Positions 1-5,673 of a stretch of 8,466 nucleotides of DNA are shown here, one piece after another (position 1 is the first letter of the stretch; every line of letters begins with the position of its first letter). Below the pieces are notes generated by a model. The model ran no database searches. It was not told the origin of the DNA and worked only from the letters and a program-made list of their open reading frames with translations. The stretch is taken from assembly GCA_030641605.1 (NCBI GenBank), contig DAOWHD010000056.1, forward strand, positions 1-8,466, written 5' to 3'. The position numbers were made by a program, and so were the translations under genes. The DNA comes from Thermoplasmata archaeon (GTDB lineage Archaea; Thermoplasmatota; E2; DHVEG-1).

Positions 1-737
1 ACACCATAAGTACCAAACTCCGGGAAGTAATGTCTATTTTTACGCCAGTCATGACCAAGATCATGATCCCAGTGATAACCATCAGGATTTACACAAGGGA
101 CAATCCATAATCGACGATTATTGACAACGTTTGTAATATCTGGATCTACCCCATAATTTGATGTCAGATTATTAGCAACATATAAACAGATTTCTAAAGT
201 CGGCCACTCCCGTGCATGGTGAAGCCCCATATAAAACACACTAGGCTCCCCTTCATCAACTTCAGGGTTATCAGTAATCTCCAAACACCAAATATCACGC
301 CCTTCTAAAGTTTTTCCTATGCTATACAAACTAGTAATGTTTGGATAATTATTCGAAATGTCCTGCAGTATCTGTTCCATCTCAGCAAATGAATGATAAT
401 TCTCTGCAAAACTTTGGCTGTAACTATCAACATCATTTATAAAAATTGAATAATCAATCCCATTACTGGAAAGTTCAGATAACCGATCTTGAGATATAAT
501 AATATCCAAATGTCTACCTGGTTTACCACCTACTAATTCTATTCCCTGTGGAAGAGATACACCTCCCTCTGTGATGTCAATTCTCACCAAACTATTACTA
601 AAAAACGGATTAGGATATTCTTCATATGTTTCAACTGTGCTTGATAACTGTTGTGATGAATGATCTACATTCCCAGACACCGGCAAAGAAGTAAAAAGCA
701 ATAATGCCAAGATAAAAACACATGTTATTTTTTTCAT
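1..737 (-). CDS. Secreted M14-family zinc carboxypeptidase (N-terminal part, cut by window edge)
   Basis: Exported metallocarboxypeptidase that should remove C-terminal amino acids from peptides outside the cell. Seen in my translation from ATG at 737 (245 full codons, no stop before the edge): a signal peptide (residues 1-22, MKK then a hydrophobic run ending PVSG), a propeptide-like segment (about 48-110), then the start of the catalytic domain from about 115. HHAREW at 173-178 holds the HxxE zinc motif (H174, E177) and the arginine equivalent to Arg71 of carboxypeptidase A. NPDGY follows at 217-221, and WRKNR at 231-235 supplies the Asn-Arg pair that binds the substrate carboxylate. The third zinc ligand and the catalytic Glu lie beyond base 1. 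An in-frame ATG exists at 752, but GGGGGT at 750-745 looks like a Shine-Dalgarno for 737. The gene is 112 bases downstream of SDH, same strand. Family call is firm; substrate specificity cannot be read. Confidence 0.9.
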   Translation of the reverse strand, partial: MKKITCVFILALLLFTSLPVSGNVDHSSQQLSSTVETYEEYPNPFFSNSLVRIDITEGGVSLPQGIELVGGKPGRHLDIIISQDRLSELSSNGIDYSIFINDVDSYSQSFAENYHSFAEMEQILQDISNNYPNITSLYSIGKTLEGRDIWCLEITDNPEVDEGEPSVFYMGLHHAREWPTLEICLYVANNLTSNYGVDPDITNVVNNRRLWIVPCVNPDGYHWDHDLGHDWRKNRHYFPEFGTYG

Positions 738-751
738 ATTTTTAACCCCCA

Positions 752-790
752 TTATATATAATATAATAACAGGTTAGAATATAAATATTT
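752..790 (-). promoter_or_regulatory. Likely promoter and Shine-Dalgarno of the M14 carboxypeptidase
   Basis: On the minus strand TATTTATATT (787-778) is a good archaeal TATA candidate; initiation about 25 bases on would fall near 757-760, giving a leader of about 20 bases before ATG 737. That leader would contain GGGGGT (750-745), which can pair with the 16S 3' end if one G-U wobble is allowed. A second AT-rich run (768-755) could be an alternative TATA box with a start almost at the ATG. Inferred from spacing only. Confidence 0.45.
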
Positions 791-793
791 GCA

Positions 794-804
794 ATAAAAA
801 AGCA
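794..804 (-). terminator. Candidate oligo-T terminator after the lysine genes
   Basis: On the minus strand, about 45 bases after the SDH stop, the sequence reads CTGCTTTTTTATT, with six consecutive T (801-796). Archaeal RNA polymerase commonly terminates at such U-runs without a hairpin. It lies just before the carboxypeptidase promoter, which fits a unit boundary. I see no convincing stem next to it. Confidence 0.4.
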
Positions 805-849
805 GATGGGAGAGGAATTATTTAACGCTTGAAACGGTAGATTGCTTTA

Positions 850-2175
850 TTAGCTTAAATCTTTTGCTTTTTCATCGAATTTTATCCCCATCTCTTCAAG
901 TTCGTCTAGAATTGGATTATAGATCTCAGGAATCACAGGAATATAGACTCCGCTTAACTTGATCTTTTCATTTAGAATCATCTTCACTGCTATAGCTGCA
1001 GGAAATGCAACAGTTCGTGCAACTGCAGAATCACCTTTAGGGATACCATATTCAAGTAGCGTTGAAGTGATGTATTCCTTTTTGGATGTATATTCTGCGA
1101 TAAACTCATGATGTATAACAATCATGTCTCTTTCACCTTTGCCAAGTGACATCTTCTTTAGGGTCAGCACGTTGAGGTAATCTAGTGGATTGTCTTTATC
1201 TTCTGGTAATGGCTCATCTCCAAATAGGCCGAGCCATTCTAGTCGCTTAAGAACAGTGGAATATGTCTCCAATCCAAGAAATGCCGCCGTTGCCTTTGGC
1301 AAGTTTTCCCTGGGCCCAACACCAATTAAATGTCTTGTAAGATCGCCATATGTTTTACCAGAAAAACCCTCTGGAGTTTCTTCGGTAAGCCAACCAAGCG
1401 CCACGATTTTTCTCATCGTTTCACACCATCCAGTCATTCTGAACGTGCCACGATAAACCGTCTCTGCATCTTTTAACCCGTATATCTCCTTATATGGTAC
1501 AGAATTTCTGTTAGGATAATTTTCAAATGTCCCAATTCCTGGAACGTCCTGGAGCGTATAGTTTTCAAAGAGTTGCTCACCTGGGTATGATACCTCTTTT
1601 CCATCTTGCAGCCATTTTGAAGGATTGCGAGAGGCAAGAAGAACCCCACGAGGAGCCCATGAGAACTTGTATCCAAATGGATTTGTGTTTGCTTCATGGG
1701 ATGGAAGGGCGCCAGTTGTGGATCTAAAGCTAACAACCTTTCCTCCATTATTCTCAACATCATGTATGACTCTCATTGCAGACATGTGATCTATACCTGG
1801 GTCAAGACCAGACTCATTCAAAAGAAGAACTCCTGCCTTCTTTGCTTGACCATCAAGTTCGCGCATTTCGTCACTGACATATGATGTGGTAACAAGATGT
1901 TTTTTATGTTTTATACATAGTTCTGCAACTTTAACGTGATATGTATATGGCAAAAGACTCACGGTTAAATCTGCTTCAGAAACCAACTTTTCCAACATGG
2001 CATCATTCTTAACGTTCAACGATAACGCCTCACCGTTTGGATGTCCATTAATGATTTTTTCTGCCTTGCTAACAGTTCTGCTTGCCATCGTGACAGAAAA
2101 ATCTGGTTGATCTAAAAGATATCTTACTAATGGCTTAGAAACCATTCCTGCTCCAAGAACTAATACTTTTTTCAT
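850..2175 (-). CDS. Saccharopine dehydrogenase (L-glutamate-forming), AASS SDH-domain type
   Basis: Predicted to oxidise saccharopine to 2-aminoadipate 6-semialdehyde plus glutamate in the cytoplasm, the second step of lysine breakdown by the saccharopine route (the reverse serves lysine synthesis in fungi, Lys9). The 441 residues are close to Lys9 and to the SDH half of AASS. Seen: Rossmann start with GAGMVSKP (8-15), SLLPYTYH (73-80), ESGLDPGIDHM (121-131), TNPFGYKFSWAPRGVLLA (164-181, a family hallmark), RMTGW (246-250), and a C-terminal GVYIPVIPEIYNPIL segment typical of the family. The start ATG at 2175 is preceded by GGGGAT at 2188-2183, a plausible Shine-Dalgarno. It follows the LKR-type gene by 51 bases on the same strand, so the two are probably co-expressed. 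The direction of flux and NAD versus NADP cannot be read. Distant relatives include carboxynorspermidine synthase, but the SDH hallmarks favour this call. Confidence 0.9.
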   Translation of the reverse strand: MKKVLVLGAGMVSKPLVRYLLDQPDFSVTMASRTVSKAEKIINGHPNGEALSLNVKNDAMLEKLVSEADLTVSLLPYTYHVKVAELCIKHKKHLVTTSYVSDEMRELDGQAKKAGVLLLNESGLDPGIDHMSAMRVIHDVENNGGKVVSFRSTTGALPSHEANTNPFGYKFSWAPRGVLLASRNPSKWLQDGKEVSYPGEQLFENYTLQDVPGIGTFENYPNRNSVPYKEIYGLKDAETVYRGTFRMTGWCETMRKIVALGWLTEETPEGFSGKTYGDLTRHLIGVGPRENLPKATAAFLGLETYSTVLKRLEWLGLFGDEPLPEDKDNPLDYLNVLTLKKMSLGKGERDMIVIHHEFIAEYTSKKEYITSTLLEYGIPKGDSAVARTVAFPAAIAVKMILNEKIKLSGVYIPVIPEIYNPILDELEEMGIKFDEKAKDLS

Positions 2176-2182
2176 GTTTTAT

Positions 2183-2235
2183 ATCCCCATTAAGCTATAG
2201 AATCATCGGAGACGAATATAATTTGTTTATAAATA
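2183..2235 (-). promoter_or_regulatory. Possible internal promoter and ribosome binding site of SDH
   Basis: The end of the LKR-type gene and the spacer contain TATTTATAAA on the minus strand (2235-2226), sharing TATTTATA with the boxes before the carboxypeptidase and transglutaminase genes. Initiation about 25 bases on would leave a leader of about 30 bases before ATG 2175, carrying GGGGAT at 2188-2183. SDH could therefore be transcribed alone as well as with its upstream partner. Based on motif and spacing only; the box partly overlaps the LKR stop codon, so the match could be chance in AT-rich sequence. Confidence 0.35.
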
Positions 2236-3522
2236 TTTGTCGACATACTGATAATCAGGTGTGAGTTTGCCATGATACAGAATAACTGCTCTTTTGATCT
2301 CCGGTGGTAGAACACAATCCTCAAATTCCTTGGTGTAATCTGCCTTCACTATTCCAGGCACAAAGTCAAGAAGAACAGTGCTAAATGCATTTGAAGATTC
2401 TCTTGGTAGTTCGCAGGGAAGATTGTCAACCCCCATAACTACAATGCCTTTTCCTTCAACACCATCTTTTATCGAATTTGTTCCGGGATTGTAGATGAAT
2501 GACGGAGCATCCGACGTGGTTGACTTTTCGGTAAATTCTATCGCTCCATTGATATCAATACTGATGTCCCCAATAACTTGTAATTTCAAATTTTTGTAAT
2601 TTGCCTTTACAATATCTTTTGTCACAAGACGAGGATATCGACCATCCCAGTATATACAATTCATAAGTATGGTTAAATCGGACACATATTCTTCAAAAAT
2701 GGATCTATATTTTTCTGGATGATTGTAGTAGTCTTGAAGTTCAAAACTATCGTCCGGCGAGACTGGTTTTACCATATCTTCTTCTTTGAATACCACTTTA
2801 TAAACACAGCGATCTGAAGGATTTTCAAACACTTTTTTGATTTCTTTTGGAGAGATTTCCTCTGTAGGAAGTATATCAAGAATCTCCTGAGCACCATTTG
2901 ACACATGGCCATACCCAGCAAATCCAATAATCACAGGAGTTAGAGATTTAGGAATTCCAATTTCTTTTATCCTTTCTCCAACTTCTTTCAAATGGTTCTT
3001 TGCATCATCTAGATCTTTATAATGAACTGTTTGTTTGATTTCATTGAATGGTGTGTCAATATTTTTAGACTTCAATCTTTGCCCAAATGACCAAAGCGTG
3101 TCAATCATTCCTGCAAGGCCTGCAAATCTACCAAAGAAAACAAGGCGGGCACCTCTTTCATCTGTAATCTTTTCATAATCGATAAGGTTGCATTTCAGAT
3201 CCATCATTTTCTTAAGCATGGGCATATTGTAGTCCTGGCCTTTTATTGTGTGAGAGAAAAACACATAGGTTTTCTTTGGCTCAAAAAAATCAATAGGAAT
3301 TTCCTTTATTGCAAAGATAACAGGACAGGAGGATAAATCTTCTTTGATTGTTGCCCCTGCATTTTCATATTCCTTCTCTAAGTAAACCCTTATAGGTGAA
3401 GGCTGAATTATTACATCAACATCATATTTTTCTTTCAGTTCTTGTATGTGGCGGGGGACCAGCGGAACTCGTCTTTCCCACTTGTTTTTATCTTCTCTTC
3501 GAATGCCAAAGGTGAAACTCAT
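2227..3522 (-). CDS. Lysine-ketoglutarate reductase (saccharopine-forming), AASS LKR-domain type
   Basis: Predicted to condense lysine with 2-oxoglutarate to saccharopine using a nicotinamide cofactor, feeding the SDH encoded directly downstream. From ATG 3522 the protein has 431 residues, matching the LKR half of eukaryotic AASS (alanine dehydrogenase/PNT-like fold). Seen: GIRREDKNKWERRVPLVPRH (6-25), FFSHTIKGQDYNMPML (88-103), IDYEKITDERGARLVFFGRF (114-133), cofactor loop GFAGYGHVSNGA (200-211), GDISIDINGAIEF (318-330), and VMGVDNLPCELPRESS (362-377), all in AASS order. An upstream in-frame ATG at 3546 would add MRFSGQLI, but the TATA-like box at 3566-3557 would place the RNA start near 3536, after that ATG, and family members begin close to the GIRRED segment, so 3522 is preferred. 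No SDH domain is fused to it; the next gene supplies it. Family call is strong; catabolic direction is inferred. Confidence 0.9.
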   Translation of the reverse strand: MSFTFGIRREDKNKWERRVPLVPRHIQELKEKYDVDVIIQPSPIRVYLEKEYENAGATIKEDLSSCPVIFAIKEIPIDFFEPKKTYVFFSHTIKGQDYNMPMLKKMMDLKCNLIDYEKITDERGARLVFFGRFAGLAGMIDTLWSFGQRLKSKNIDTPFNEIKQTVHYKDLDDAKNHLKEVGERIKEIGIPKSLTPVIIGFAGYGHVSNGAQEILDILPTEEISPKEIKKVFENPSDRCVYKVVFKEEDMVKPVSPDDSFELQDYYNHPEKYRSIFEEYVSDLTILMNCIYWDGRYPRLVTKDIVKANYKNLKLQVIGDISIDINGAIEFTEKSTTSDAPSFIYNPGTNSIKDGVEGKGIVVMGVDNLPCELPRESSNAFSTVLLDFVPGIVKADYTKEFEDCVLPPEIKRAVILYHGKLTPDYQYVDKYL

Positions 3523-3556
3523 AATTAATTGCCCAGAAAACCTCATCTTTAAAGAT

Positions 3557-3566
3557 TTTAAATAAA
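3557..3566 (-). promoter_or_regulatory. TATA-like box of the LKR-type gene
   Basis: TTTATTTAAA on the minus strand, between the release-factor-like gene's stop (3588) and the LKR start. With usual archaeal spacing the RNA would begin near 3536, giving a leader of about 14 bases to ATG 3522 and excluding ATG 3546. This suggests the lysine pair has its own promoter rather than relying on read-through from the release-factor-like gene. Spacing evidence only. Confidence 0.4.
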
Positions 3567-3587
3567 TTGTTATGAAAACATCATGTA

Positions 3588-4661
3588 TTACCTAAAACGC
3601 AGAATTGCACCAACATGACCAAGGTTGGCAATTTCCTCATCGTCAGTAAACTCAACATCCGCATCAGTTCTCTCAGCAAATTCTAATATTTCCTCGATAA
3701 CATCTACCTCCGATGTTTTCTTACCACAATAGGGACACATTTTATGAATTCCCTCTTCTACCACCTGACAATTCTCGCATACCCATCCACGAGGTCTATA
3801 GTCTTTTTCTATTATTAACAATTCTACCTGCCCATTTTTAACAGCAGTTAACGTTTCCTTCACTCCATAGGCAGCAAGCCCATCTTTCAGTATTTCTTCT
3901 TTCAATTGTCTAACTGCTTCATGGCTTTTTTGTTCCTCTCTTCCAGAAATCAGGCGTTTGGATTCCTTTAGAAGATCAGCCTCATCATCAATATCAATAT
4001 CAACAATCTCAACAACATTATCCTTCAGATTTTTAGGTAACATATCTACAAACTGTAATTTTGCCTGACCAGGCCCAGCAAGGATAATTCGCTCATCTGA
4101 TCGTTTTCGAAGTGCTTCTTTTACTTCAGAGAAGAATGCATGTATGGCTCCTCTTCGCAATCTATTGAATCTCGCCTGAGACCATCCGCCTTTCTTGTGT
4201 TTGTTTATAATGTCTGCAGAAAGTTTTTTTGTATCTTCCACTTCACCCAACGATACAGAGAATATTTTAGCATAATTTGAATTGATCAATAGTAGTGTAA
4301 AGGATTCCCATTCATCCTGTATCCTAGCAAGTGGACGCAAGTATGGAGAAGAATCAACAATCAATAAATCTCCAATCTTCACAGAAAGAGGAATGTACTC
4401 TAGAAAATCATATCTATGCGATGCGAAGATAGCAATATTGTCGCCTGTGTTTTCCTTTAGAACGCTGGAAATATCTTTCATTGTATCTGAAAGATTTTTA
4501 AGTTCATCCCCTTTTAAAATAGATTTACAGGCTCTTACCCGTCTATCAATGAATTTTGTATTGAAATCTTTGTTGAGATACAGACTTACATATCTATCCT
4601 TACTATCTGGATCATACACTTCTGAAAGTTTCTTAATAAATTCAGTAAGATTTTTCGACAT
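3588..4661 (-). CDS. eRF1-fold peptidyl-tRNA-releasing protein, Vms1/Ankzf1 (VLRF1)-like, with zinc ribbon
   Basis: Release-factor-like protein expected to enter the ribosomal A site and free the nascent chain from tRNA on stalled large subunits, as eukaryotic Vms1/ANKZF1 does. The 357-residue product shows an N-terminal alpha/beta domain (1-115), then an eRF1 domain-2-like section with KKGGWSQARFNRLRR at 156-170. GGWSQ (Q162) stands where true eRF1 has GGQ. A domain-3-like section follows (about 185-290, with ERIILAGPGQAK), then a four-cysteine zinc ribbon (C295, C298, C309, C312), and an acidic C-terminal alpha/beta end. The start is set at ATG 4661: a TATA box at 4696-4690 would begin RNA near 4667, whereas the upstream GTG at 4685 is too close to the box to be transcribed. 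It is shorter than genuine aRF1 (about 410 residues) and lacks GGQ and NIKS, so it is not the main termination factor. The exact subfamily (VLRF1 or a baeRF family) is uncertain. Confidence 0.8.
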   Translation of the reverse strand: MSKNLTEFIKKLSEVYDPDSKDRYVSLYLNKDFNTKFIDRRVRACKSILKGDELKNLSDTMKDISSVLKENTGDNIAIFASHRYDFLEYIPLSVKIGDLLIVDSSPYLRPLARIQDEWESFTLLLINSNYAKIFSVSLGEVEDTKKLSADIINKHKKGGWSQARFNRLRRGAIHAFFSEVKEALRKRSDERIILAGPGQAKLQFVDMLPKNLKDNVVEIVDIDIDDEADLLKESKRLISGREEQKSHEAVRQLKEEILKDGLAAYGVKETLTAVKNGQVELLIIEKDYRPRGWVCENCQVVEEGIHKMCPYCGKKTSEVDVIEEILEFAERTDADVEFTDDEEIANLGHVGAILRFR

Positions 4662-4773
4662 ACTTCTCAAAAACAGAAAAAGCACTTGGTTTATAACGTC
4701 TTTCTAGGTAAATTTTTACTTTCAATCAACCCAAAACAAAGACTAAATAGTTCCCATCTCTTTTTATTGATTT
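4662..4773. promoter_or_regulatory. Divergent promoter region between the release-factor-like gene and the Cas4-like gene
   Basis: Non-coding 112 bases with outward-facing genes. Leftward, TTATAAA on the minus strand (4696-4690) is a good TATA box, 32 bases from ATG 4661, giving a very short leader. Rightward, the only candidate is the weaker GACTAAATAG (4741-4750), about 27 bases from ATG 4774, which would make that transcript nearly leaderless; no Shine-Dalgarno is visible before 4774. I found no inverted repeat that would suggest an operator. Confidence 0.45.
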
Positions 4774-5055
4774 ATGGCGAGGCATACAAAACAAACCAGA
4801 TTCAAAGGATCAGACATTATCAGTGCATCAGAAATCGGACAATATTTCTACTGCCCTGTTGCATGGTATCTTCAAAAATGCGGATATGAGCCTAAATCTC
4901 CATTTTTGGAAATAGGAAAAGAGAAACATGCAAAACTTGGAAAGATAATAGATGGTACGCAGGTTAATACAAAAAGGTCAAGAGTTTTTGCCATTGTGGG
5001 ATATCTCCTACTAATAGCTGCAGTTTTAATCATTCTATATGGGGTGATATCATAG
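4774..5055 (+). CDS. Membrane Cas4-like nuclease, N-terminal fragment (frame broken downstream)
   Basis: N-terminal 93 residues of a Cas4-like (RecB-type, PD-(D/E)XK) nuclease. Seen: ISASEIGQYFYCPVAWYLQ (16-34), the Cas4-style opening in which C27 would be the first of four Fe-S cluster cysteines; then FLEIGKEKHAKLG (44-56) with H52, the motif I histidine. Residues 71-92 (VFAIVGYLLL through LYGVI) form a strong predicted transmembrane helix, after which TAG at 5053 ends the frame. The catalytic D...ExK and the other three cysteines are encoded immediately downstream in the frame one base earlier (to 5588), so this is very probably one gene with a frameshift. The fragment alone cannot cut DNA. 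No CRISPR repeats or other cas genes are in the window, so a stand-alone Cas4-family nuclease is more likely than a CRISPR adaptation protein. Confidence 0.8.
   Translation: MARHTKQTRFKGSDIISASEIGQYFYCPVAWYLQKCGYEPKSPFLEIGKEKHAKLGKIIDGTQVNTKRSRVFAIVGYLLLIAAVLIILYGVIS
5041..5055 (+). other. Frameshift site inside the Cas4-like gene
   Basis: The upstream frame stops at TAG 5053-5055 while the downstream frame is open from 4968 to 5585, so the two are compatible across 4968-5055. Hydrophobicity places the switch near 5041-5055. Adding one G to the GGGG run at 5041-5044 would give ...ILYGGDIIVSPITIG..., joining two membrane helices by a short loop. A lost base in a homopolymer (mutation or assembly error) is the simplest cause. 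I do not see a classical heptameric slippery site for programmed -1 shifting. Confidence 0.7.
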
Positions 5056-5081
5056 TATCTCCCATTACTATAGGTATTTTT

Positions 5082-5588
5082 TTGCTGGCATTAGCTCTCT
5101 TGTTCATCTTAATATCAAGAGTAATGAAAAGGAATGTAAAAAGGTTAAAAATTAAACATAAAATCCAAGCAGGCAAAATAACCTACTCGGATCTAAACAC
5201 TCCTGCAAAACCACTATTTTCAAAGCGCTATAGGATAAGTGGTAAGCCCGATTATATTGTAAAAAGGAATGGTCATTATTTTCCTGTAGAAATCAAAACT
5301 GGAAATCATTATGAACCGAAAAAAAATCACATATTTCAACTTGCAGCATATTGTCAAATATTAGAAGAGAACTATGGAGGTTTCATACCGCATGGCATAC
5401 TTATCTATAGCGATACATCCCAACAATTTAAGATACCGTTCAACCCAAAAATAAGATTCGAACTTGAGTCTACTGTTAACAAAATGAGAAAATCACTCAA
5501 AACCGGCAAAATCAAAAGAAATCACAATGATTCTCAAAGATGCAAAAGTTGCTCAATGCGAACCTATTGTGATGAAAAGATCAATTAG
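5082..5588 (+). CDS. Membrane Cas4-like nuclease, catalytic and Fe-S C-terminal fragment
   Basis: Carries the nuclease core missing from the fragment ending at 5055. Seen in order: a second hydrophobic helix (ITIGIFLL to SRVM, coded by 5064-5126, beginning before the formal TTG start at 5082); GKPDYI with the metal-binding Asp codon at 5250; VEIKTG with Glu at 5289 and Lys at 5295, the ExK motif; QLAAY with Gln 5337 and Tyr 5349, the RecB-family QxxxY motif; and CKSCSMRTYC near the end (Cys codons 5541, 5550, 5568), the three C-terminal Fe-S cysteines of Cas4-like proteins. No ATG occurs in this frame before 5124 and no ribosome site precedes 5082, so independent translation is unlikely; it reads best as the continuation of the upstream fragment. 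All catalytic residues are intact, which argues for a recent break or a sequencing error rather than an old pseudogene. Confidence 0.8.
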   Translation: MLALALLFILISRVMKRNVKRLKIKHKIQAGKITYSDLNTPAKPLFSKRYRISGKPDYIVKRNGHYFPVEIKTGNHYEPKKNHIFQLAAYCQILEENYGGFIPHGILIYSDTSQQFKIPFNPKIRFELESTVNKMRKSLKTGKIKRNHNDSQRCKSCSMRTYCDEKIN

Positions 5589-5644
5589 AATGTTATTTTG
5601 AGATATATATTAATACATACATTCATCCTATTTGCAATTAAAAC

Positions 5645-5656
5645 TATTTATATATT
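5645..5656 (+). promoter_or_regulatory. TATA-like promoter of the transglutaminase-like gene
   Basis: TATTTATATATT lies in the 85-base gap after the Cas4-like gene. Its centre is about 24 bases before ATG 5674, the spacing expected for a transcript that begins at or next to the start codon (leaderless). No Shine-Dalgarno precedes 5674. Sharing TATTTATA with the boxes before the carboxypeptidase and SDH supports it as a real element, though in AT-rich DNA some matches are expected. Confidence 0.5.
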
Positions 5657-5673
5657 AGTTGGGCATTATAATA

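Noticed and set aside
1190..1884. Short reading frames on both strands inside the SDH gene
   Set aside because: They overlap a strongly conserved SDH reading frame, show no domain, and lack start signals.
2179..2190. Three-codon mini-ORF (ATG GGG ATA TAA) just before SDH
   Set aside because: It is more simply explained as a GGGG ribosome binding element; a three-codon peptide has no independent support.
3523..3546. Upstream ATG at 3546 for the LKR-type gene
   Set aside because: It probably lies before the transcription start, has no ribosome site, and adds eight residues not expected from the family.
3588..4661. Canonical archaeal termination factor aRF1
   Set aside because: It lacks GGQ and NIKS-type motifs and is shorter than aRF1, and GGWSQ points to a Vms1/VLRF1-like protein instead.
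4662..4685. Upstream GTG start at 4685 for the release-factor-like gene (adds MLFLFLRS)
   Set aside because: The TATA box at 4696-4690 is only a few bases away, so the GTG would lie upstream of the RNA start. ATG 4661 fits better.
4774..5673. CRISPR array or adaptation module around the Cas4-like gene
   Set aside because: I saw no regularly spaced direct repeats and no cas1, cas2 or effector genes on either strand.
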